A stretch of 64,000 nt of DNA, taken from positions 124,001 through 188,000 of the forward strand of contig CAVRWV010000025.1 in assembly GCA_963724985.1 (NCBI GenBank). The letters run 5' to 3'. The position numbers and the translations under genes were made by a program. The notes under the pieces were generated by a model that was not told where the DNA came from, searched no databases, and was given only the letters and a program-made list of their open reading frames with translations. Positions within the stretch are counted from its first letter, which is position 1; every line of letters begins with the position of its first letter. This document shows, one piece after another, positions 47,884 to 57,386 of the stretch. Source of the DNA: JAJPJE01 sp963724985. Lineage in GTDB: Bacteria; Acidobacteriota; Terriglobia; Terriglobales; Acidobacteriaceae.

Positions 47884-49880
47884 ATGCCCGAATCGCCACA
47901 ACGCGGCAAGAAATCAACTACTGGGAAATCCTCCAAATCAGGCCCCCAGAGCCTGTTTTCGCCGAATTTGCTGGAAGCCGTGCCGGACGCGATGATCGCG
48001 GTGGATGGTGACGGGAAAATTCTTCATGTGAATGCGCAGACGGAGGCGATGTTCGGGTATTCCCGGGACAAATTGATCGGGCAACGCATTGAGCTCCTGG
48101 TGCCGGAACGATACCGTGGCCGTCACGAAGGTCATCGCGCCGACTATGGCGATCAGCCGAAGATCAGACGTATGGGCGCCGGACTCGACCTCTACGGACG
48201 CCGGCAGGATGGCTCAGAGTTTCCGGTAGAAATCAGTCTGAGTCCGGTCCCGAGCGAAGACGGTACGCTCGTGTTGTGTGCGATACGCGACATCAGCGAT
48301 CGGAAGAAGACGGAAGATGACTTGCGCCGCGCCAACGAAGAACTGTCTCAGCGTGCAGATCGTGAACTATGGGAGTCCCGCACTCGTCTGGCTGCGATCG
48401 TCGATTCTTCCGACGACGCGATCATCGGCAAAATCTCGACGGCATCGTTACCGACTGGAATCGCGGAGCCGAACGCATGTACGGCTACGCTGCCGAAGAG
48501 ATCATTGGCAAACCGCTGATCACGATTGTGCCACCCGATCGTCACGAAGAAGTGACTAGAATTCTGCAGACGGTGCGACGGGGTGAGAGTGTCCGGTATC
48601 TCGAATCGGTACGCGTCAGCAAGGACGGCAAGCTGGTGAATGTATCCATCACCGTTTCGCCAATCCACGATTCCGCCGGAAACATCGTTGGCGCTTCCAC
48701 CATCGCACGCAATATTACCGAGCAACGCCGCGCCGAAGATCAGTTGCGGCAAGCGCAGAAGATGGAAGCGATTGGCCGCCTGGCCGGCGGAGTAGCGCAC
48801 GACTTCAACAATATCCTGGGAATTATCGTCGCCTGTTCGGAGCTCCTGCGCGATCGCGTGTCCGCAATTCCTGGTCTATCGCAATACGTAGAGAACATAC
48901 ATAAGGCTTCGGACCGCGGCGCCAGCCTCACTCGGCAACTTTTGGCGTTCAGCAGGAAGAGGCCTTCTAGCCCGATCATCATGGACTTGAACGAGCGCCT
49001 ACGGGACACCGCGAAATTGCTGCGGCCCTTGATGGGCGATGACGTTGAAGTGACGCTGGTGAATCATTCGGCAGCCAGCTTGATTGAGGCAGATCCCGGG
49101 CAGATCGATCAGATCGTAATGAATCTCGCGGTGAATGCTCGTGATGCTATGCCGAAGGGCGGTAAGTTAATCCTCGAAACCAGCACCGTAAGTTTTGACG
49201 ATGCCTTCGCGCGGCAACATCCTCCCATGTCGCCTGGTGACCACGTTTTACTGGCGGTTAGTGATTCGGGTGTCGGGATGGATCCGGCCATCGTCTCCCG
49301 GATATTTGAACCGTTCTTCACGACCAAAGAGGTAGGCAAGGGTACAGGGCTGGGGCTCTCGACTGTGTACGGGATCGTTCAGCAGAGCGGAGGTCACATC
49401 TTCGTATACAGCGAGCCGGGACGAGGGACAACATTCAAGGTATACCTTCCGAGCGCAGAAGCTAAGATTGAACACGATAGCTGCTGCGGAGAACAACCGG
49501 AGTTCGCCAAAGGCGCCAAAGCCACAATTCTGTTGGTCGAAGATGATGAGCTGATAAGAGCATTGACCAGGCAGATGCTCGAAGAACATGGCTACCATAT
49601 CGTCGAAGCGTCTGATGGTGTATCGGCTCTGAAGCTGGCACAAACAAATGGGAACCGCTTTGACCTCGTTCTCACCGATGTGGTGATGAAAGCCATGAGC
49701 GGCCCTGAAATGGTTCGGGAACTGAACAAATCAAATCTGGCCCCGAAGGTCATTTATATGTCCGGTTATACGGGAGAACTGATCGGCGAAAATGACATTC
49801 ACGCGACCGGATCAACCCTGCTGGAGAAGCCCTTTACGCGAGCAGCTCTTCTCAAAGCTGTTTACGAATCCTTGAAATAG
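47884..49880 (+). pseudogene. Hybrid PAS histidine kinase with receiver, one frameshift
   Basis: ATG 47884. First PAS (LLEAVPDAMIAVDGDGKILHVN), second PAS (IVTDWNRGAERMYGYAAEEIIG), HisKA (VAHDFNNILGIIVACSELL), HATPase (FEPFFTTKEVGKGTGLGLS) and a C-terminal receiver (LVLTDVVMKAMSG). The frame changes near 48430 (IIGK joins NLDGIVTD), fitting loss of one A in an A-run. Everything else is intact. A multistep phosphorelay kinase if functional. Confidence 0.85.
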
Positions 49881-49925
49881 TGCTCTGGATGCGGTCTTAC
49901 ACCAAAGACCATGTCACTTAGATTA

Positions 49926-49939
49926 GTGATTGAGATCAC
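49926..49939. promoter_or_regulatory. Crp/Fnr-type operator, GTGATTGAGATCAC
   Basis: Palindrome of the GTGA-N6-TCAC form (TGTGATCTCAATCAC on the other strand) in the 252-bp gap upstream of the second Crp/Fnr gene (start 50133), about 195 nt before it. Fourth copy of this class of site in the window. Confidence 0.6.
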
Positions 49940-50132
49940 ACAGCGCTGCGCGAAATAACCCACAGAAGCTACTCCTCCGGGTGACAAAGCCCACCTCTCA
50001 AAACGCGTAAATCTTTTTGTTTCAATTGGTTCGCTGGATTCTGAAGAGTGCTGTCCCGCTCGGAATGCGTGGCCATCCAGTTGCCCTTACATAGGTCAGC
50101 AAAGACAGGGGATCTTAAAAGGACGGTGTGAG

Positions 50133-50930
50133 ATGGCAACTTCGATGATGGCAGCGACAGCAACGACAACGACAGCAACTTTTCAGCCTCTCGCCGATGT
50201 ACACGTCAAGGCCAATTCTCCTTATGGCCTGCCGATCGTCGACAATTGCGTGAGATGCCCACTGCGGACCAACAATTCCTTCTGCGCACTCTCGCAACGC
50301 TCGATCGAACAACTCGACGAGCTGAAGCACAGCACCTCGTATCCCGAAGGCGCACTCGTATTCACTGAAGGACAGGCCGCGCGCGGCGTTTACATCCTTT
50401 GCCAGGGACGCGCCAAAGTTCTCGCAACCAACAGTGATGGCAAGACTCTGATCGTGAAGATCGCTCAGCCCGGCGAGATTCTTGGGGTGCATTCTGCAGT
50501 TTCCGGCAAAGCGCACGAATTCACAGTGGAGACTCTGCAACCGAGTCAATTAGCTTTTGTCCGGCGCGACGACTTCCTGCGCTTCATCAAGCAAAACGGT
50601 GATGCCTGCCTGCAAGCTGCAGCGCACCTGAGCCGCGATTGCCAGTCGGCGTACGAAGTGATCCGCGCGATCGGCCTGGCGCATTCAGCTTCTGAAAAAC
50701 TCGCAAGACTTTTGTTGCAGTGGTCAGCCGATGGCAAAGTCGTCGAGGGTGGCGTGATCCGCGTGAAACTCGCCCTGACGCACGAAGAAATTGCTCAACT
50801 GATCGGTACATCGCGTGAGACGGTCACCCGCATTCTGGGGGACTTCAAAAGACAGCACATCGCCGAGCTAACTGGCTCGACATTACTCGTTCGCAACAAG
50901 CCGGCGCTCGAGAAATCAGCGACAAACTAA
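50133..50930 (+). CDS. Crp/Fnr-family transcription regulator, paralogue of the 14991 gene
   Basis: 265 residues. A Thr/Ala-rich N-terminal tail (MATSMMAATATTTT), then CVRCPLRTNNSFC (Cys-x2-Cys-x8-Cys as in the first paralogue), a beta-roll, dimer helix and winged helix with TSRETVTRIL. The cysteine that the first paralogue has in LGLHACVSG is replaced (LGVHSAVSG), so any four-cysteine metal site is incomplete. AAAAGGA lies 8-10 nt before ATG. The operator at 49926 suggests auto- or cross-regulation. Confidence 0.88.
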   Translation: MATSMMAATATTTTATFQPLADVHVKANSPYGLPIVDNCVRCPLRTNNSFCALSQRSIEQLDELKHSTSYPEGALVFTEGQAARGVYILCQGRAKVLATNSDGKTLIVKIAQPGEILGVHSAVSGKAHEFTVETLQPSQLAFVRRDDFLRFIKQNGDACLQAAAHLSRDCQSAYEVIRAIGLAHSASEKLARLLLQWSADGKVVEGGVIRVKLALTHEEIAQLIGTSRETVTRILGDFKRQHIAELTGSTLLVRNKPALEKSATN

Positions 50931-50997
50931 CCCCCGCGTGCCGATGATACGGACCTGCTCTAACCAGGGCAGGCCCGTCGTCGTAAAATGACGTGGC

Positions 50998-51735
50998 TTG
51001 CTCACTCCCGCCGAATCCGACCAGCTCTGCGTCGTTCTAGTTTCCACTCGCAATCCTCTGAACATTGGCGCTGCCGCTCGGGCCATGAGCAACTTCGGAC
51101 TCTCCCGGTTGCGCGTGGTGAATCCTTTCGAAGAATCGTTCCGAGAGGCGCGCTCAGCGGTGGGTGCGTCTGCAGTTTTGCAATCCGCCGAGCAATACCA
51201 GAGCGTGGCAGAAGCAGTCGCCGACTGCTCTCTGGTGATTGGAACGACCGCGGGGCGGAATCGCGACATGAAGCAGCCGCTTGTGGCCCTGCCAGATGCC
51301 GGGCCGAAGGCACAGGAGCATCTCGCCGGAGGGCGCGTCGCGATTTTGTTTGGTTCTGAGAAACGTGGCCTCTCGAACGATGACTTTACGCATTGCCACT
51401 GGCTGCTGAGCATCCCCACCCGCGAACTGCATCCTTCGATGAACGTGGGACAGGCAGTTGCCGTTTGCCTGTATGAGTTGACGCGAGGAAGCGCCGCGGC
51501 TGATAACCGGGAAGCGCAGCAACGCGCAAATGCGGGAGAATTGGAGCAAATCACAACGACGATGTTCGAGATGCTCGCAGCCAGCGGATACGTGAAGCCG
51601 CGATCCGAAGCGTCGTCGCTGGAAAAGTTGCGCCGCCTGGTCAGGAGGCTAAATCTTGATCCGGCCGATGCCGAACTTCTGCTGGGCATGCTGCGAAAGA
51701 TCGATTGGAAGCTGAAATCGCCGCGGGGAGAGTAA
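50998..51735 (+). CDS. trmJ: RNA 2'-O-methyltransferase, SpoU/TrmJ family
   Basis: 245 residues with an SPOUT knot: VVLVSTRNPLNIGAAARAMSNFG, LFGSEKRGLSNDD, and SIPTRELHPSMNVGQAVAVCLYEL. This matches TrmJ-type enzymes that methylate tRNA position 32 or a related RNA. Start is TTG 50998, the only start codon after an in-frame stop just upstream. The SAM-binding end is intact. Confidence 0.8.
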   Translation: MLTPAESDQLCVVLVSTRNPLNIGAAARAMSNFGLSRLRVVNPFEESFREARSAVGASAVLQSAEQYQSVAEAVADCSLVIGTTAGRNRDMKQPLVALPDAGPKAQEHLAGGRVAILFGSEKRGLSNDDFTHCHWLLSIPTRELHPSMNVGQAVAVCLYELTRGSAAADNREAQQRANAGELEQITTTMFEMLAASGYVKPRSEASSLEKLRRLVRRLNLDPADAELLLGMLRKIDWKLKSPRGE

Positions 51736-51860
51736 TTGGCTTTCGGATTTGCCATCATTGGCAGCATCGTCTAGGCTGATTCAGCTCAGCTGAGAGAGCA
51801 AGCCAATCAGCAACTTCACCTTCCGGGAGACGGCGGCTGCCTAATACCTCAGAGACTGCA

Positions 51861-53174
51861 TTGATCCCACGCCGCCGCTGGCGCATCGCCTTCCTTCTTT
51901 CTCTCGGCGTCCTCGTTAATTTCTTCGACCGCGTGAATCTGTCGGTATCGCAAGCGGCGTTGCACGATGCATTCGGCCTGTCGCTGGTCGCGTTTGGGTT
52001 TCTTTCCAGCGCCTACAGCTGGACGTACGCAGCGATGCAGCTTCCGGCAGGACTTTTGCTGGATCGCTTTGGCGTGAAGCGAATCGGACGCGTGAGCACA
52101 TTCTTGTGGAGCATGGCGTCGTTCGCGGCAGCGGCATCGAGGGGAGTAGGCGGATTCTTCGGGGCCCGATTTCTTCTCGGCATCGGCGAGTCACCGACAT
52201 TTCCCGCCAACGCGAAGGCGATCGGCTACTGGTTCCCGGAGAGCGAACGCGGACTTGCTACGGCGATCACCGACTCTGCCGCGAAATTCGCGACTGCGAT
52301 CGGTGTTCCATTTCTGGGCGTGCTGCTGGTGCACTTTGGATGGCGATGGAGCTTTGCCGCTACCGGCCTCATCAGTTTCGGATATTTTCTACTATTTCGC
52401 CTGGTGTATCGCAATCCGAGCGAGGATGCGAAGCTTGAGTCGCCGGAGCGCCAGTACATTCTGGCCGGCGGCGCGCAGGTGGAGGATCAGAAGAGGGCTG
52501 CGGCTGGAGCGCCGTTGTCATATCTGCTGCGGCAGAAGAAGGTTTGGGGACTCGCGCTCGGCTGGGCAGCTTACAATTACAGCTTCTATCTACTGTTGAC
52601 GTGGTTGCCGACTTATCTTTCGCACTCGTTGCATATTGATTTGCTGCAATCAGCAATCTATACGTCCGTGCCGTGGTTGTTCGCGACCTTCACCGACTTG
52701 CTGGTTGGCGGTTGGCTCGTGGATGCGCTCATAAAACGTGGCTGGAATGCCAGTCGAGTTCGGCAAAGCGTCCTTATTATTGGCATGACGATGGGGCTGG
52801 GAATTTGGGGAGCAGGACACTCCAATACGCCAGTGGCGGCGCTTATGTGGATCAGCCTGGCATTGGGCGGCCTGGCGGCGGCAGCGCCTGTGGCGTGGAC
52901 GGTTCCATCGCTGATTGCGCCTCGCGAGAGTGTGGCCACGATTGGCGGGCTGGCGAATTTCTGCGGACAACTGTCGGCGATTTCGGCGCCGATTGTGACC
53001 GGCTATATTGCGTACGCTACGCACTCGTTTACGTCGGCATTTACGACAGCGACGGTGATCCTGCTGCTGGGAGTTTTCGGATATGCGGTGCTGTTGGGAA
53101 AGATCGAACGAATCCCCGAACCGTCGATAAGCGCGGTCAACTCGAAACAGATATCATCCGGTGTTGTGAACTGA
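51861..53174 (+). CDS. MFS transporter, anion:cation (sugar-acid) type
   Basis: 437 residues with 12 hydrophobic segments. The signature of the ACS subfamily is visible in VLVNFFDRVNLSVSQAALHDAFGLS and LLLDRFGVKRIGR. Such transporters take up hexuronates, galactonate and similar acids. TTG start at 51861, weak ribosome-binding site. The stop is 15 nt before a lactonase-type gene and LarA-type gene, suggesting a sugar-acid operon. Confidence 0.82.
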   Translation: MIPRRRWRIAFLLSLGVLVNFFDRVNLSVSQAALHDAFGLSLVAFGFLSSAYSWTYAAMQLPAGLLLDRFGVKRIGRVSTFLWSMASFAAAASRGVGGFFGARFLLGIGESPTFPANAKAIGYWFPESERGLATAITDSAAKFATAIGVPFLGVLLVHFGWRWSFAATGLISFGYFLLFRLVYRNPSEDAKLESPERQYILAGGAQVEDQKRAAAGAPLSYLLRQKKVWGLALGWAAYNYSFYLLLTWLPTYLSHSLHIDLLQSAIYTSVPWLFATFTDLLVGGWLVDALIKRGWNASRVRQSVLIIGMTMGLGIWGAGHSNTPVAALMWISLALGGLAAAAPVAWTVPSLIAPRESVATIGGLANFCGQLSAISAPIVTGYIAYATHSFTSAFTTATVILLLGVFGYAVLLGKIERIPEPSISAVNSKQISSGVVN

Positions 53175-53189
53175 GGGACGACACGAAAC

Positions 53190-54354
53190 ATGAATCTGAT
53201 CCGGCTAGTTAACTATCGGCAGTTCGCTCTTTCTATTTGGCGCGATGAGCGTCCTCTGTCTCGCAACGGCGTTCGCTTCCGATGCGCAGCCGCTGGTGTT
53301 CGTTGGCACATACACAACTCACGGCAGCAGGGGCATCTATGCATACAGATTCGATACCGCGACTGGAAAGCTGAATAGTCTCGGACTGGCGGTGGAAACA
53401 CCGCAGCCTTCGTTCGTAGTTGCGTCGCGAGATGGCAAATTCTTGTACGCGGCGAACGAAATGCAGGATTTCGATGCACAGAAAAGCGGCGCGGTGAGCG
53501 CGTTTGCCATCGAAGCGGATGGGAAGTTGAAGCTCCTGAATCAGCTTGCCTCCCGTGGTGCGGACCCTGCGCATATTACGCTCGATCGCACGGGGAAGTA
53601 TCTGGTCGCGGCGAATTACACCGGCGGCAATATCACTGTCTTTCCGATCGAGCAGAATGGTGGCCTCGGACCGGCGACTGATTTCGTTCAGCATAAGGGC
53701 TCGAGTGTGAATCGGGAGCGGCAAGAAGGACCGCATCCGCACGAGGTGGTGATGTCGCCCGATAATCGATTCGTGCTGGTGCCTGACCTCGGCCTGGACG
53801 AGATTGTTATTTATCCGTTCGACGCGGCGAAGGGCAAGCTCGGAACTACGCACTCGGTGAAGGTTGTGCCAGGCTCGGGGCCGCGTCACATCGCGTTCTC
53901 GAAAGATGAGCGGTTCGTTTACCTGATGACGGAGATGAAGTCGGAAGTCGTAGTTTATTCGTACGAAAAAAGCAGCGGCGGATTGAAAGAGCTGCAAACG
54001 ATTTCGAGTCTGCCGGCTGACTTCAAGGGCGAGAATACGGGAGCTGAGATCGAAGTGCATCCTTCGGGACGGTTTCTGTATGCTTCGAATCGCGGCGACA
54101 ACAATAGCATTGCGGTCTTCGCGATCGACACAAAAAGCGGCAAGCTAAAGCTGGAGCAGATCGAGTCGACGCAGGGCAAAACTCCGCGGCATTTCGCGAT
54201 CGATCCGAGCGGCAAGTGGTTACTGGCGGAGAACCAGGATTCGGACAACATCGTAATCTTCAAGATAGACGCCAAGTCCGGCCATCTGACGGCGAGCGGT
54301 CAGCCGGTTCAGATCAGTTCGCCGACGGCCATCGAATTTGTAACAGGGCGCTGA
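53190..54354 (+). pseudogene. Lactonase-family (6-phosphogluconolactonase/YkgB-like) exported protein, frameshift in the signal peptide
   Basis: The mature part (PLVFVGTYTTHGSRGIYAYRFDTATGKLNSLG and later seven-bladed propeller repeats) is open from ATG 53245. The signal peptide only becomes complete if ATG 53190 (GGGACG upstream) is joined to it after one extra base near 53210, giving a basic start followed by TIGSSLFLFGAMSVLCLATAFA. Without the upstream codons the start at 53245 has no ribosome-binding site and a truncated signal. Family members hydrolyse sugar lactones. Confidence 0.72.
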
Positions 54355-54355
54355 T

Positions 54356-55621
54356 GTGTCGGGAGCTGAAGTGACGTTCGGGAAGGGAACATTGGAGGGA
54401 ACGCTGACGCGTGAGCAAGTCAGCGATGTAGTGCGCCGCGCATGCGATGAGATGCGCGTCGAAGGCAAGCGAGTGCTGACGATCATTCCGGATCGCACGC
54501 GCACGATGCCGATGCCGCTGATGTTCGAGTTGCTGCAACAGAATCTGGCGGGACGCGCTAAGGCGTACGATTATTTGGTCGCGCTGGGAACGCATCAACT
54601 GATGACCGATGCGGAACTGTCGCAGATGATCGGCTGTCCGGTGAGGAACGGTGTTTGCGGCGAGTCGAAGGTGCTCAATCATCGTTGGGATCTTCCGGAA
54701 ACGTTCGTGGATGTCGGAGCGATTCCCGCCGCGGAAGTCGCCAGCGTTTCCGGTGGTCTTCTTTCCGAAGAAATCGTCATTCGCATTAACCGACTGATTT
54801 TCGATTACGACCAGGTGCTGATTTGTGGCCCGGTATTTCCGCACGAAGTAGTTGGATTTTCGGGCGGCAATAAATATCTGTTTCCCGGTATCAGCGGCAG
54901 CGACATGATCAACCAGACGCACTGGCTGGGCGCGCTGCTGGGCAGCTACAACATCATTGGTACTGTTTCGACTCCAGTGCGCGAATTGATCGATCGCGCG
55001 GCGGCGCAAATCTCCGTACCAGTTGCGTGCCTGGCGCTGGTGGTATCGCACGAGGGCGCATCAGGAATCTATTTCGGAAGCGCAGTCGAAGCGTGGAAAG
55101 CAGCGGCAGAGCTGTCGTCACAGAAGCATATTCACTGGATCGACAGGCCGTTTCAACGCGTCCTTTCAGTAATGCCTGAGCTCTATCGCGATATGTGGAC
55201 GGCGGCGAAGGGCATGTACAAGGCTGAGCCTGCGATTGCCGATGGCGGCGAAGTCGTCATCTACGCGCCGCAGATTACCGAGTTCAGTTACACGCACGGA
55301 AGCTGCCTGGAAAAAGTCGGCTATCATTGCCGCGACTATTTTCTGAAGCAACGGTCGCGCTTCGCCGAAGTGCCGCGCGGCGTTCTCGCGCATTCAACTC
55401 ACCTGAAAGGGCAGGGCACTTACGACGCGGCGACCGGTGTGGAGGCGCCGCGAATCCAGGTGACGCTCGCGACAGGCATCTCTGAGGAGCGGTGCCGCGC
55501 GATGAATCTTGGCTATCTTGATCCGAAGACAATCAATCTGGATGACTGGCGAGATCGCGAGCACGAGGGAATCAAGCTGATTCCGCGAGCAGGCGAGGCG
55601 CTGTACAGAGTGCGAAGCTGA
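54356..55621 (+). CDS. LarA-like nickel-dependent racemase family (DUF2088)
   Basis: 421 residues. N-terminal DUF2088 domain with DRTR (PDRTRTMP), then the loop VVGFSGGNKYLFPGISG with the family's pincer-bearing Lys, and His-rich central motifs (VSHEG, HIHWID). LarA binds a nickel-pincer cofactor and racemises 2-hydroxyacids; relatives use other substrates. GTG start one base after the lactonase stop, so translation is coupled. The cofactor-synthesis genes larB, larC and larE are not in the window. Confidence 0.78.
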   Translation: MSGAEVTFGKGTLEGTLTREQVSDVVRRACDEMRVEGKRVLTIIPDRTRTMPMPLMFELLQQNLAGRAKAYDYLVALGTHQLMTDAELSQMIGCPVRNGVCGESKVLNHRWDLPETFVDVGAIPAAEVASVSGGLLSEEIVIRINRLIFDYDQVLICGPVFPHEVVGFSGGNKYLFPGISGSDMINQTHWLGALLGSYNIIGTVSTPVRELIDRAAAQISVPVACLALVVSHEGASGIYFGSAVEAWKAAAELSSQKHIHWIDRPFQRVLSVMPELYRDMWTAAKGMYKAEPAIADGGEVVIYAPQITEFSYTHGSCLEKVGYHCRDYFLKQRSRFAEVPRGVLAHSTHLKGQGTYDAATGVEAPRIQVTLATGISEERCRAMNLGYLDPKTINLDDWRDREHEGIKLIPRAGEALYRVRS

Positions 55622-55633
55622 AGATTCACGCGA

Positions 55634-55653
55634 GCGAGGGCGCCCGCGCCACC
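55634..55653. repeat. Dispersed 20-bp repeat, copy 1
   Basis: GCGAGGGCGCCCGCGCCACC, identical to 57309-57328. It contains the palindrome GGGCGCCC and lies in the 47-bp gap between convergent genes. Confidence 0.6.
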
Positions 55654-55668
55654 AAATCAAAACACAAA

Positions 55669-56835
55669 CTATGAAGTCGTTGCTTGGAGCGCCTTGTAGC
55701 CTTCGGCTACGAGCGCGCGTCTGAATGAGATCAAAAAGAAGTCGACGTTCTCGTCGGTCGCGAGCGGTCCCATGATGCCGATGCGGAAGACTTTTCCGGC
55801 GAGAGGGCCGAAGCCTCCCGCGATTTCGATTCCCTGATCTTTTAACAAACGCGCGCGGACATTCGCGTCGTTCACACCGTCGGGGACGCGCGGCGTGTTC
55901 AGATTCCAGATGCGGTTCTGCTCGGGCACATGCATGCTGAGTCCCATCTCCTCGAGTCCATGAACCAGACGTTGGTGCTCGCGATAGTGGCGTTGCAGGC
56001 GCTGGTCCAAACCTTCTTCGGCGATCAGCACGAGAGCCTCGCGCAACGCATAGAACAAGGTAATGGGGGCAGTGTGGTGGTAGCGATGCGCACCTTCGTA
56101 GTAGTCGGCGAGGAGCGTGAGATCCAGGTACCAGCTGTGATTCACGGTTCGTCGGCTTTTCAGGCGACTGACGGCAAGGGGCGATAGCGTGAGAGGCGAC
56201 AAGCCCGGCGGACAGCTCAGGCCTTTTTGAGAACAGCTATAGGCAACGTCGATGCCGGTCTTGTCGACTTCTACAGGCATGGCGCCGAGCGAGGTTACGC
56301 AGTCGGCGATCACGATGGCATCGATTTCGTGCGCTGCGTCGCAAATGGCTTTGCCTTGTTGAAAGGCACCAGTCGAGGTTTCAGCGGTGACGTAGGCGAC
56401 AACCTGCGGGCGCTCGCGACGGATGAAGTCGGCGGCTTCGGCGTCTCCGAATACTTCGCCCCAAGGTTTCTCGAAGCGAACGACTTCGCCTTCCTGCCGC
56501 TTGGCCATTTCGGAGATGCGGTCGGCAAAGAATCCATTCGCAAAGATCGCGACCTTGGTTCCGGATTCGACGAAGTTGCTGACAGCCGCTTCCATTCCGG
56601 CGCTGCCCGTGCCGGAGATCGCGATGGTGAACGGATTTCGCGTTCCGAAGACCGGCTGCAGCAGATCGCGAATGTCTTGTGTGACCTGAAAGAAAAATGG
56701 ATCGAGATGCCCCACGATGGGCTTCGACATCGCGTCGTAAATGCGTGGGTGGACTTGCGTGGGGCCGGGACCGAAGAGAAATCGCTTGGGAGGGTTGAAG
56801 GGAGCGAGGCTCTTCGGCAGCAGAGGCGTATCCAT
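55669..56835 (-). CDS. PLP-dependent aminotransferase, alanine/serine-glyoxylate type (AgxT family)
   Basis: 388 residues from ATG 56835 (GGAG 8 nt upstream); the longer reading frame to 56904 is not needed. Fold-type I signature with PLP Lys in SCSQKGLSCPPG and the start FNPPKRFLFGPGPTQVHPRI. The family transaminates serine or alanine with glyoxylate. Convergent with the LarA-like gene. Confidence 0.85.
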   Translation of the reverse strand: MDTPLLPKSLAPFNPPKRFLFGPGPTQVHPRIYDAMSKPIVGHLDPFFFQVTQDIRDLLQPVFGTRNPFTIAISGTGSAGMEAAVSNFVESGTKVAIFANGFFADRISEMAKRQEGEVVRFEKPWGEVFGDAEAADFIRRERPQVVAYVTAETSTGAFQQGKAICDAAHEIDAIVIADCVTSLGAMPVEVDKTGIDVAYSCSQKGLSCPPGLSPLTLSPLAVSRLKSRRTVNHSWYLDLTLLADYYEGAHRYHHTAPITLFYALREALVLIAEEGLDQRLQRHYREHQRLVHGLEEMGLSMHVPEQNRIWNLNTPRVPDGVNDANVRARLLKDQGIEIAGGFGPLAGKVFRIGIMGPLATDENVDFFLISFRRALVAEGYKALQATTS

Positions 56836-57386
56836 TGTTATTTCTCCGGCCAATAGATTAAACCCGCGGAACTCCTCACAGCATGACGCCGCTACGGGAG
56901 ACACCCCCTCCCCCTATGTCTCGCAAGTGGTGATGTATCAGCGGCTTTGGCGCGAAGGTTCTGCCAGTTGCCGCATAACAAAAGAGTTAGCAGTCAAAAT
57001 ATTAGAAACAAACGAGTTGATCGCTCCGCTTTCGGCGAGAAAGTCGTGCCTGTTTCTATTGTTACAAATCGCGAGGCACCTACTAGACACTTTGGGCGGA
57101 TTTATTTCTCGCGTGGATTGAGCGAGTTGCGGGGAAATCGCGAGTTTGATGGGCTTGACAAGAAATGCAAGCTCGCCTGGGAGAGAGTCGAAACGTTTTC
57201 GAAATGCGAGCTGAGGTGGGCTGTTTCGACTCGGCCGTGCGGCCTCGCTCAACATGACAGCATAAGGATCTGTGTCAGTTCAGAAGACTTTCTCCCGAAG
57301 AGCCGCGGGCGAGGGCGCCCGCGCCACCGAAGAAATGCCCGCTTACACACAGGGCAGGCGGGAGGGCCTGTCCTGTGCTGAAGCGG
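56836..57386. other. 551-bp intergenic region, no gene seen
   Basis: Short ORFs on both strands show no protein character. It contains the second 20-bp repeat and, near 57210-57260, sequence that looks like a degenerate dispersed acidobacterial repeat. Possibly the promoter of the aminotransferase (divergent from kdpC's end). Confidence 0.4.
57309..57328. repeat. Dispersed 20-bp repeat, copy 2
   Basis: Same 20 bases as 55634-55653, in the same orientation, 1.7 kb away, in a non-coding gap. Confidence 0.6.

Noticed and set aside
56938..57255. 105-residue minus-strand ORF in the gap beside kdpC
   Set aside because: Start segment matches a dispersed non-coding repeat style and the rest lacks protein character.
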